Source of the DNA: Bacteroidales bacterium
Lineage (GTDB): Bacteria; Bacteroidota; Bacteroidia; Bacteroidales; UBA932
Direction of reading: 5' to 3'
Assembly: GCA_017471965.1 (NCBI GenBank)
Contig: JAFURF010000070.1
Span: forward strand, 62,001 to 126,000
DNA length: 64,000 nt
Shown: positions 16,779 to 24,212 of the stretch, one piece after another
How positions within the stretch are numbered: the first letter of the stretch is position 1
Layout of the letters: each line of letters begins with the position of its first letter
The notes under the pieces: model-generated
Databases searched by the model: none
Told to the model about the DNA's origin: nothing
What the model saw: only the letters and a program-made list of their open reading frames with translations
Program-made: the position numbers and the translations under genes

Positions 16779-19700
16779 TTACCTGACTCTGTTGTTTCCC
16801 GTATCGGAAAAAATCCTCAACAGGTCTTCCGTCAGTTTAGGAAGGGCCATCACATTCACCTTCACATCCGTGCCCTTGGCCGGGTATTTATTGTGGTTAT
16901 ATGCATTTCGGATGGCTGACAGGATCCTTGCATCCTCATCATTCAGCAGGCTCCTGCCGGTCAGGGCATCGAGCGCAGCCTTGAAATCCACCCTTCCGTC
17001 TAGTCCGAATCTCTTTATTGAAGCGGCCTCGAAGCGAAGGATGATCTCACAGATTTCATGACGACGTAAGTCATAATTCATAAGGTCTTCATCAAACAGC
17101 GACTTGTCTATGATGACCTTATTATCCTTCACAGTGATACGGTCACCTGTAATGTTTTCAGATAAGGCTGAATCATATATATGAGGGAGAAGGGTCTTCA
17201 CTCTGTCGTCATGCAGAAGTCGGAACATTCTTCCATAGTTCTTTATGACCACATCATTCTCCTTTATGGATGCTGAATGCGTCACCTTTGCCGCACCTTC
17301 TTTTTCCGTCCATACCACGTCTACCGAGAACTCGTCAATGGCAGATGACAGAATATTCTTGTTGCCTTCAGAAAGACTGAGGTTCTTAAGTCTGAACACC
17401 TTGTCCTTAGGAAGGTTCAGAGTCTCTCGCGCAGCAAGGAAAAGGACGATATCCTGCACCTTCAGGCGTCTGAGAGCCCTTTCGCAATCGTCATATTCCT
17501 TTCTGGCACTTAACAGACGTGAATAGAAGACACCGTCCTTCATCTTGAGACGGGCCTCACCGGATGCATCCTTCAGGCTGTTCCACATAGCATGCTCCGC
17601 CTCCACAATCTTAAGTTTTTCCCTCCAGTCAACTGCAGTCCTTTTACTTTCATATCCTTTATAGAACTTCTTCAGGCCTTTATAATATTCACCCATCCTG
17701 TTCCAGAATATGTTGCGCTTGGCAAGTCCATACTTGCCTGCCTTATCGGACCGTTCATTCAATCTCCAATATTTCGGTTCATCGGTGAACTCCAGAAGAT
17801 CGAACACACGATAATTTCGCTTGAGTCTGTACAGAGGCTGCTCGCTGTCATGCTCCACCTTTTCAAAATACTGTGCAATCAGATAACTTGCATTTACCTT
17901 GTCATTTTCCAGCACAGGTTTCATGACATCAATCTTGGCAAGTTGATCCTTCAGCATATCCGTAAATATGCCTGTCGGCAGATATATAGGGCAGTTCCTG
18001 TAGGATTCAGCAAGCCTCCTTGCATAGTCTGCCTGATCCACCGCATACTTCTGACGTCCGGACTTAAGGAACGGAAGATTCCTGAGTCCTGACTTGTTCG
18101 CGCCTTTCAATGCATTCTCAAGATATGCCTTCCTATATTCCAGATAATGTCTGTACAAGGCCAGGACAGATGACGGTTTCTTCTTGGTGAGAAGTTCTTC
18201 CAGAAACGGATGAGAGCCGTCCTTCACTCCGATGATCCTGGCATCTCGGAACACACCGGTCAACGCTTCGAGTCCTCCCTCGGAAGGCTTATATGTCGCA
18301 ATAGCCTTCTGCACAATGTTGTAATTCAAGCCGGTCGGCTTATTGCGGCCGTTATCAGACACTGGCATAAGACGCACGATGTCCCTGGCAAGGAAAGTTG
18401 CAAGAGAACCGGCACGTATGTCCACAAATCTGTCTTTTCCCTGTTTGTTTGCCTTGAGGTCACGAGCCGATGCGAGTTCCCTGTCAAACTTCTCCAACTG
18501 ATTTTCCGTCCTCTGAAGCATTCTGGTCAGAGCCTCTCGGGCCAAAGTCTCAAAAGACTTCTTCTCCTCAAAATCGCGGTCACCGCCCAGAAGCGGCATC
18601 TTACGTCTGATCTTCATCGGAACATCATACCATCTGAGGGTATATCTTACCGTTCCCTCTCCTGCACAGTAGTCCGATACATTCTTTTCTCCCTCCCACT
18701 TTCCTTTTGCAAGATCATCAAACAGTTTCATGTAGGCAGCCTTGCAGTTGGCCAGAAGTTTCTCCACAGCGGAAGAATTCTTTCCGAGGAGCCATGTCAG
18801 GAAGAGCATTGCAGGAATATCATATACACTCAGATAGAAATCAGGAACACCGGCATGCTTCCCCCACTCCTTTCTGGAATGGATATCCCCTATGCCTGGC
18901 ATATATTCACTCATACTGATGCCGATCTTATCACGATTGAAAAGATATTGAGTCCTGAAATCTGTTATATAAGGTTCCTTCTGCACCTCATCGGTCACCA
19001 CTTCTTCAAACTTCCTGATCAGTCCGGTCCCGTCCCAGCCCGGTTCAAGTCCGGTCCTCTTCCTTTCCACCGTCTGAATACGCCCGAAGCCGTTCAATTC
19101 CTTCTGTAGCCACCTTGGACGGACTATTCCGTCAGCACACTTCTTATCCTGACAGAAAAGCCACCTGTACTTTCCGAAAGTGACATGAAAACGCAGATTA
19201 GCGAACTTCTCGTTCTCATCAAGCCACTTCAACGCCAACTGAGGAAACCTGTCCGAACTTCTTTTCATCAACACCCCTTCTTCGTTCTTGAAGGACTCCC
19301 TGTCCTCCGGAGAAAGATGCTCAAAAAGTTCTTCCGGGCACTTTCCAAGTTCATTCAGAATGTCCAGAGCAAGCGCCATATCACTCCTTGTACTTTCAAG
19401 GCGTTCCTTCGGTATGCGCACCCGATATACGCTATAGGCCTCACGCAATGCCATGCGCTGCTTCTGCACCTGCTTCTGGGCCTCATCCCCCGTATACATA
19501 GGAACCATCTTACGCTCATACTTCGTACCAACGTTGACCATCGGTATGGCATCCGCTATTCCATAGAACCTTGCACCATTGCTATGCTTGTCAAGGGCGT
19601 CAAAGAACATTGACGCATACTGCTTCTCGATGAACTGACAGCATAGAAGCACAAGTCCCATCAATGTGAGCCTATAGTCTTCTGTACGGACCGCATGAGC

Positions 19701-20372
19701 AAATCCCGCATTCAACAGAGGCTTTCTGTTCACCATCATATATCTGTTCCGGTTATAGAAATCAAGATCTGAAACAGCGAGAGAAAACCTGTCCTTGACG
19801 ATACGTAACGATACGGTCATCATGTAATTCAGACACTCGGCCACCTTCTTTTCCTTTGAAGCGAACTCAGCAGAAACAGTACGGTCATCATTGAACACGA
19901 CATGAGAGGCCATGTCCCTATAGTATGACAACACATCCAGAAGGTCCCGCAGCATTTCTGACACGTCTTCCGACGTAATGACGATCCTGGCATAATCATC
20001 CTTTTCCTTGTCGACCGCCTTCCTATATCTTATCATCGGGTCGAGCATAGGAAATGCCGAGAGCAGACGACCTCTTATAAGGTCGCTGACCTCCTTCTTA
20101 GGACTAAGAAGTCCGTTCTGCCCGAGAAGAGGGGACGACGTAAGCGTGGTATCCTTGACAGAAGATGCCTTGAATCCGAGAGACTGGGAAAGGTGGCCCA
20201 GGATGATGCAGCAGTTCTGACGGGCCATATTGAGATATGCCGTAAAATGGCTCTGGAATGCCAGGTCGTCAGGTCTGAGGTTCTCGACAGGACGCACATA
20301 CTTAGGGCGTTTAGGCCATGAATGGTTCTGGATCTGGACACGCCTGATGAAAGAGTCTATAAATGTATTCAT
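16779..20372 (-). CDS. cas13b: Cas13b, type VI-B CRISPR RNA-guided RNase
   Basis: This single 1197-residue protein adjoins a CRISPR array. HEPN1 shows RDMASH (Arg152, His157) after a helical N-terminus (SHFTAYLNMARQN). HEPN2 at the extreme C-terminus shows RNAYNH in AIRNAYNHNKYP (Arg1155, His1160). Terminal placement of both RxxxxH motifs, size (Cas13b about 1100-1200) and repeats with GTTGT/ACAAC ends identify subtype VI-B. The known activity is crRNA-guided cleavage of target RNA with collateral RNase activity and self-processing of pre-crRNA. Both catalytic pairs are intact and the frame is uninterrupted, so it is probably functional. No csx27, csx28, cas1 or cas2 lies nearby. The start at 20372 is supported by a promoter 27-58 bp upstream. 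Confidence 0.93.
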   Translation of the reverse strand: MNTFIDSFIRRVQIQNHSWPKRPKYVRPVENLRPDDLAFQSHFTAYLNMARQNCCIILGHLSQSLGFKASSVKDTTLTSSPLLGQNGLLSPKKEVSDLIRGRLLSAFPMLDPMIRYRKAVDKEKDDYARIVITSEDVSEMLRDLLDVLSYYRDMASHVVFNDDRTVSAEFASKEKKVAECLNYMMTVSLRIVKDRFSLAVSDLDFYNRNRYMMVNRKPLLNAGFAHAVRTEDYRLTLMGLVLLCCQFIEKQYASMFFDALDKHSNGARFYGIADAIPMVNVGTKYERKMVPMYTGDEAQKQVQKQRMALREAYSVYRVRIPKERLESTRSDMALALDILNELGKCPEELFEHLSPEDRESFKNEEGVLMKRSSDRFPQLALKWLDENEKFANLRFHVTFGKYRWLFCQDKKCADGIVRPRWLQKELNGFGRIQTVERKRTGLEPGWDGTGLIRKFEEVVTDEVQKEPYITDFRTQYLFNRDKIGISMSEYMPGIGDIHSRKEWGKHAGVPDFYLSVYDIPAMLFLTWLLGKNSSAVEKLLANCKAAYMKLFDDLAKGKWEGEKNVSDYCAGEGTVRYTLRWYDVPMKIRRKMPLLGGDRDFEEKKSFETLAREALTRMLQRTENQLEKFDRELASARDLKANKQGKDRFVDIRAGSLATFLARDIVRLMPVSDNGRNKPTGLNYNIVQKAIATYKPSEGGLEALTGVFRDARIIGVKDGSHPFLEELLTKKKPSSVLALYRHYLEYRKAYLENALKGANKSGLRNLPFLKSGRQKYAVDQADYARRLAESYRNCPIYLPTGIFTDMLKDQLAKIDVMKPVLENDKVNASYLIAQYFEKVEHDSEQPLYRLKRNYRVFDLLEFTDEPKYWRLNERSDKAGKYGLAKRNIFWNRMGEYYKGLKKFYKGYESKRTAVDWREKLKIVEAEHAMWNSLKDASGEARLKMKDGVFYSRLLSARKEYDDCERALRRLKVQDIVLFLAARETLNLPKDKVFRLKNLSLSEGNKNILSSAIDEFSVDVVWTEKEGAAKVTHSASIKENDVVIKNYGRMFRLLHDDRVKTLLPHIYDSALSENITGDRITVKDNKVIIDKSLFDEDLMNYDLRRHEICEIILRFEAASIKRFGLDGRVDFKAALDALTGRSLLNDEDARILSAIRNAYNHNKYPAKGTDVKVNVMALPKLTEDLLRIFSDTGNNRVR

Positions 20373-20398
20373 ATCAACAAGGTAACTGTTTATCCTGT

Positions 20399-20430
20399 TA
20401 AAGTTACCCTATTTCTCCCAAACCCCCAAA
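20399..20430 (-). promoter_or_regulatory. probable cas13b promoter
   Basis: On the minus strand, TTTG (20427-20430), 20 bp, then TAACTTTA (20399-20406, one mismatch to TAnnTTTG) gives a predicted start about 20 nt before the cas13b ATG. It lies between the effector and array 1, so cas13b need not depend on array transcription. Confidence 0.6.
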
Positions 20431-20445
20431 ACAAATCTTAAAAAT

Positions 20446-20895
20446 GTTGTCATACCCGTTCAAATACAGGCTTCTACAACTTGAGCGTCATGTAAGAACC
20501 AACGGATATGCAAGTTGTTGTCATACCTGCTCAAATACAGGCTTCTACAACACAACCGATGCTTTTCCTGAGATGAAGTGGACAAGTTGTCATACCTGCT
20601 CAAATACAAGCTTCTACAACAAAGTAGGAGAAACCTATACCGCCACAGAAACCGTTGTCATACCTGCTCAAATACAGGCTTCTACAACTGCAGGTAGTGC
20701 AGAATATGCCGACAGAGGTTGAAGTTGTCATACCCGTTCAAATGCAGGCTTCTACAACGGAGAGCGAGTTCTCTACGCAAACCGTACAGTTAGTTGTCAT
20801 ACCTGCTCAAATACAGGCTTCTACAACCTTGCAATGGAACAAGCAATCAAGGATATGCGTGTTGTCATACCTGCTCAAATACAGGCTTCTACAAC
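20446..20895 (-). CRISPR. CRISPR array 1, type VI-B (7 repeats, 6 spacers)
   Basis: The 35-bp repeats start at 20446, 20517, 20586, 20654, 20724, 20793 and 20861, with spacers of 36, 34, 33, 35, 34 and 33 bp. Read on the plus strand the repeat begins GTTGTCATACC and ends CTTCTACAAC. The minus-strand form (GTTGTAGAAGCCTG, then TTTGAGCAGG, then GACAAC) resembles published Cas13b repeats as I remember them, so the minus strand is taken as the transcribed strand. Variation is limited to CCTGCT/CCCGTT and ATACAGG/ATGCAGG, plus one AAG in repeat 3. The array starts 74 bp from the cas13b start codon. Confidence 0.95.
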
Positions 20896-21000
20896 TTCCT
20901 GATTCTCAACAGTAATCACATTCTTTAAAATTGATGACTTTTTGAACATTTTGTAAATCATAACATTAAGGATTTAGTGATTTTCTTCGCAAATATAACG
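20896..21000 (-). promoter_or_regulatory. candidate AT-rich leader of array 1 (minus-strand transcription)
   Basis: Immediately outside the last repeat lies about 100 bp of AT-rich sequence ending at a minus-strand TATATTTG (20990-20997), a good -7 element. No well-spaced TTTG is found; the nearest, at 21023-21026, is 25 bp away. Transcription from here would run through array 1 towards cas13b. Confidence 0.4.
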
Positions 21001-21096
21001 ATTTTTATGTTTCTGAAAACCACAAAAAACAACTGAACGAAACCCATTTCCCTTTTACAGAGGTGCTGATATGTAAGTTTACACAATTGTCCAACC

Positions 21097-21210
21097 AGAA
21101 TCAAAAAATCCTACTGTTTTTTGATTCTAAACGAAAAAGGGTCAAAGAAAACCACTTTTATCACACAAAACAGACATCAGAATCAAAAAAACGCCCGATT
21201 TTTTGATTCT
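21097..21210. repeat. pair of identical-arm hairpins with different loops
   Basis: AGAATCAAAAAA and TTTTTTGATTCT form 12-bp perfect arms twice, at 21097-21128 (loop TCCTACTG) and 21179-21210 (loop ACGCCCGA), with centres 82 bp apart. Both loops are 8 nt. The base around them is AT-rich and non-coding. Confidence 0.85.
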
Positions 21211-21391
21211 GACCTGAAAACTGCTCCTCACCAGGGATTTAAACTATCGAATTCGAGAGGTTTGAAAAAAAGATATTGCTCAAATGACGTGTTATGAACG
21301 CATGAAAGGTAAAACTGCCTCCGTCTTACCTTTTAATATCCGTTTTACAGAATACCATCGACACTCCTTTACACTTTTGAGTGTTCGAGGG

Positions 21392-21485
21392 GCAGAAACG
21401 GCGAAGGTTTATCCGAACCACAACCCTGCTGATATGGACAGGATTTATAAGAATTAAGGAGCAGAAACGGAGAAGGTGTAGCCGA
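21392..21485. repeat. 25-bp direct repeats 69 bp apart in the inter-array region
   Basis: GCAGAAACGG-N-GAAGGT-N-TA-N-CCGA occurs at 21392-21416 and 21461-21485 with three mismatches. The 69-bp period equals one repeat-plus-spacer unit of the adjacent arrays, although the repeated sequence itself is unlike the CRISPR repeat. Confidence 0.5.
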
Positions 21486-21534
21486 CAATGTCAACTATGA
21501 AGTAATGTTGACCCCGATTTCTGTTCAATGACGA

Positions 21535-21561
21535 GTGTATCATACCTGTTTAATATATCTG
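21535..21561 (-). repeat. possible degenerate CRISPR repeat relic
   Basis: TCATACCTGTT (21539-21549) matches the repeat interior over 11 bases and is flanked by further partial matches (TGTA before, AATATATCTG after). It lies midway between the arrays and could be a decayed repeat from a once continuous array, or chance. Confidence 0.3.
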
Positions 21562-21622
21562 AGAAAACACTACCTGCGGTCCATCGAAAACAGGTCGCAC
21601 ATTGGGCGCTAGAGAAAGAGTG

Positions 21623-21727
21623 CTGTGACGTGTTTTGGCTGAAAAGTGTCACAGTGGTGGATGAAATCGAGGAATTTGTATGAAAATCGGAAGGGCTGTG
21701 TCACGAATCGGGCAAAAAGCGATACAG
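21623..21727. repeat. two-stem-loop dispersed element, copy 2
   Basis: CTGTGAC (21623-21629)/GTCACAG (21648-21654) and CTGTGTC (21696-21702)/GATACAG (21721-21727) reproduce the half-site spacing of the copy at 303-407 exactly. The bases after the first stem (TRGTGG) are also shared. Confidence 0.7.
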
Positions 21728-21755
21728 TTATCATTAAAAGTTTTTTCGGTCACCT

Positions 21756-21812
21756 GGACACTTGGGGTGATAATTGAGTGCCCAAACTCAAGGGTGGACA
21801 TTTCGGGTGATA
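21756..21812. repeat. 17-bp direct repeats, possible insertion-sequence end
   Basis: GGACACTTGGGGTGATA (21756-21772) and GGACATTTCGGGTGATA (21796-21812) differ at three positions and are 40 bp apart. Between them is TGAGT/ACTCA. Multiple short direct repeats are typical of the termini of some IS families. No intact transposase is present. Confidence 0.4.
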
Positions 21813-21820
21813 GAAAGGCA

Positions 21821-21905
21821 ACAGATCAAGCGTGAGGACGGCCCTTGGGCCGAGCCGCACGCAGCGCTTGATCTGTAGTCGCCGGAGGTCGTATATTCCG
21901 GCGAC
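21821..21905. repeat. cluster of perfect hairpins
   Basis: ACAGATCAAGCG (21821-21832) pairs with CGCTTGATCTGT (21865-21876), enclosing CGGCCC TT GGGCCG (21839-21852). Immediately after, GTCGCCGGA (21878-21886) pairs with TCCGGCGAC (21897-21905). The stretch is GC-richer than its surroundings and sits just downstream of the transposase relic. Confidence 0.7.
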
Positions 21906-21916
21906 GGTGCCGCGGG

Positions 21917-22090
21917 TCAGTAGTGCCGTTTGATATTTTCATCCGACAGTTTCTTTCTATGTTCTTTGCTGATCTCACTGTGAACTCTATTAGATTTCTG
22001 GTCTGAGAACAAGCCTCCCAGCGTATTATTGGTGTCTGGAAGTCCTGTTCCCGGATAATCATAGAATCTAAAACGACCGGGAACAGACAT
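21917..22090 (-). pseudogene. C-terminal relic of an IS transposase (57 codons)
   Basis: The frame from ATG 22090 to TGA 21917 encodes a 57-residue fragment containing PDTNNTLGGLFSDQKSNR and HSEISKEHRKKLSDENIKRH. This resembles the C-terminal end of DDE-type transposases with a TNN-LEG-F-LK pattern followed by an RVHxGxxxxxRKK segment. The expected glutamate is glycine here and the N-terminal catalytic domain is absent. The overlapping 78-codon ORF at 21826-22062 is in another frame and less protein-like. It suggests an insertion sequence once landed in the CRISPR region and decayed. Confidence 0.45.
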
Positions 22091-22304
22091 TTCTCATAGC
22101 ACTGTTACAAAAGATTGACAATCAGGTAATTGCAAATACTCTTATTTTATACCCTACTACATATTAACCACTTGCAAAAAGACCCTGTTGCCGGTCGCCG
22201 TAAAGCAGGCGCATAGTTCGCACCCACGATTTCAGAAACTTCAACCATTCTTCAGAAAACCGTCTGCACACCGACAACTCATCTCTTTACCCGATAAAAA
22301 ACCT
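22091..22304. other. non-coding stretch before array 2, nothing recognised
   Basis: About 210 bp with no convincing ORF, promoter pair or terminator. Short frames are broken by stops. Confidence 0.5.
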
Positions 22305-23093
22305 GTTGTCATACCCGTTCAAATACAGGATTCTACAACTTCTTTCAAGAGCAAGTCTTTGCCACACAAAAAGGTTGTCATACCCGTTCAAATGCAGGCT
22401 TCTACAACGGAGAGCGAGTTCTCTACGCAAACCGTACAGTTAGTTGTCATACCTGCTCAAATACAGGCTTCTACAACTCTACGCAATCGTTGCGATTGCT
22501 ATCCTTGTCGTGTTGTCATACCTGCTCAAATACAGGCTTCTACAACACACCATTGACGCAGACGAGACATTTACAGTAAGTAAGTTGTCATACCCGTTCA
22601 AATGCAGGCTTCTACAACACAACAGAAGCCGAAAAAAGAATTGAAACCAGCCTGTTGTCATACCTGTTCAAATACAGGCTTCTACAACCATTCAACTGGT
22701 CCAAAGGCAAAATCGCTATTGTTGTTGTCATACCTGCTCAAATACAGGCTTCTACAACGTACTTTCTGTACCGTTGACTGTTGGTTGCTGAAGTTGTCAT
22801 ACCCGTTCAAATACAGGCTTCTACAACAGGTTTGATAAGATAAAAATTAATCAGAAACAGTTGTCATACCCGATCAAATACAGGCTTCTACAACAAAAAC
22901 TGACCTTCTCTACTATGTTCAAGAGAAGTTGTCATACCCGTTCAAATACAGGCTTCTACAACAGTGGGGTTGGGCTTGTGAGAAGAAACGTGAGGGTTGT
23001 CATACCTGTTCAAATACAGGATTCTACAGCCATACGATCCTTGCCCGCACTGCAACCATTAACAAAAGTTGTCATACCCGCTAAAATGCAGGC
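22305..23093 (-). CRISPR. CRISPR array 2, type VI-B (11 full repeats plus one truncated, 11 spacers)
   Basis: Repeats start at 22305, 22374, 22443, 22512, 22584, 22654, 22724, 22793, 22860, 22928, 22996 and 23068. Spacers are 34, 34, 34, 37, 35, 35, 34, 32, 33, 33 and 37 bp. The repeat is the same 35-mer as array 1, with more variants; repeats 1 and 11 have ATTC in place of CTTC, and repeat 11 ends ACAGC. The last repeat stops after 26 bp at 23093, 8 bp from the rluD stop codon. Bases 22374-22477 are identical to 20724-20827 in array 1. No leader is visible on the rluD side. Confidence 0.95.
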
Positions 23094-23101
23094 ATGTATG
23101 T

Positions 23102-24211
23102 CTATTCCTCTTCCAGAAACTGGGTCATGTTCTCGGAGTATTTGCGCCATTTGTCTATCAGGGACTGCATGTCGGCAGGAAGTTCAGAGTCGAATCTGAC
23201 CATCTGCCTTGTCTTAGGATGGACGAAGCCGAGAGTCTTGGCATGCAGGGCCTGCCTTGGCAGCAGCCTGAAGCAGTTCTCGATGAACTGACGGTACTTG
23301 GCATAGATTGTACCCTTGCGGATCTCCGAGCCGTCATAACGCCCGTCATTGAAGAGAGGATGGCCGATCCAGTTGAAATGGACACGGATCTGATGGGTAC
23401 GTCCTGTCTCCAGGCGGCACTTGACCACTGTCACATACCCGAATCGCTCGAGGACTCTGTAATGGGTCACCGCATGCTTTCCATGATCTCCCTCCGGGAA
23501 CACCTTGAACCTCATCCTGTCGTTAGGGTCGCGGCCTATGTTCCCGATGATGGTGCCTTCGTCATCCTTAAGGTTGCCCCATACGATGGCCACATAACGA
23601 CGCTCGATCGAATGGACGAAAAACTGCTTTGCAAGGTCGAGTTGAGCCTCGTCATTCTTGGCGACGACAAGAAGTCCGGAAGTATCCTTATCAATACGAT
23701 GCACAAGCACACCCATCCTTTCGTCATCTGCATCAGGGCCTTGAGAGATGCCCAGATGGTGGGCAAGGGCATTCACAAGAGTACCGCTGAAGTGTCCGTG
23801 TCCCGGATGGACCACCATGCCGGCCTCCTTGTTGAGCACCAGCACATCGTCATCCTCATATATAATGTTCAAAGGAATCGCCTCAGGAAGAATCTCCAGT
23901 CCGCGGCGCTGATAAGGCATGACGAACTTCACCACATCACCGGGACGGACCACATAATTGGCCTTTACAATCTTGTCATTGACACGGATATACTCTGCCT
24001 TTATCGCAAGTTGGATGCGGTGACGTGAGGTGTACTCCATATGTGTCGCAAGATACTTGTCCACACGCATAGGCACCTGACCGGCGGAAATGTCGAACCT
24101 GTAATGCTCGAACATCTCCTGCTGTTCGTCCTCAAAGGCAACCTCGTCACCTGCCGAGTCTACATCAATATCCTCTACCGGATCCTCTTCAAAATCGAAA
24201 TATGTGCTCAT
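23102..24211 (-). CDS. rluD: RluA/RluD-family rRNA pseudouridine synthase
   Basis: This 369-residue enzyme isomerises uridines in 23S rRNA. It has an acidic N-terminal extension (residues 1-35), an S4 RNA-binding domain (about 48-105) and the catalytic HRIDKDTSGL motif with Asp174. The Bacteroidota form is usually this long. Its start is 1 bp after the PASTA gene stop, so it is the last gene of a four-gene unit (lysE-like, DUF362, PASTA, rluD). CRISPR array 2 begins 8 bp after its TAG on the same strand, so read-through could carry array 2. Confidence 0.93.
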   Translation of the reverse strand: MSTYFDFEEDPVEDIDVDSAGDEVAFEDEQQEMFEHYRFDISAGQVPMRVDKYLATHMEYTSRHRIQLAIKAEYIRVNDKIVKANYVVRPGDVVKFVMPYQRRGLEILPEAIPLNIIYEDDDVLVLNKEAGMVVHPGHGHFSGTLVNALAHHLGISQGPDADDERMGVLVHRIDKDTSGLLVVAKNDEAQLDLAKQFFVHSIERRYVAIVWGNLKDDEGTIIGNIGRDPNDRMRFKVFPEGDHGKHAVTHYRVLERFGYVTVVKCRLETGRTHQIRVHFNWIGHPLFNDGRYDGSEIRKGTIYAKYRQFIENCFRLLPRQALHAKTLGFVHPKTRQMVRFDSELPADMQSLIDKWRKYSENMTQFLEEE

Positions 24212-24212
24212 C

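Noticed and set aside
18210..19109. 299-codon plus-strand ORF
   Set aside because: Antisense shadow of cas13b without recognisable domains.
21826..22062. 78-codon minus-strand ORF between arrays
   Set aside because: Runs through GC hairpins. The overlapping 57-codon frame (21917-22090) is more protein-like and resembles a transposase end.
20446..23093. arrays as type II (Cas9) arrays of Bacteroidota
   Set aside because: Type II-C repeats there are about 47 bp and need a tracrRNA and cas9; none are seen, and the repeat ends fit VI-B.
22188..23199. plus-strand ORFs running through array 2 (for example 22188-22556, 22444-22644, 22602-22835, 22861-23199)
   Set aside because: They translate CRISPR repeats (recurring IQASTT and KYRLLQ peptides), not proteins.
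23069..24028. 319-codon plus-strand ORF over rluD
   Set aside because: Exactly antisense to a well-conserved RluD protein; no family resemblance, and its beginning is CRISPR repeat sequence.
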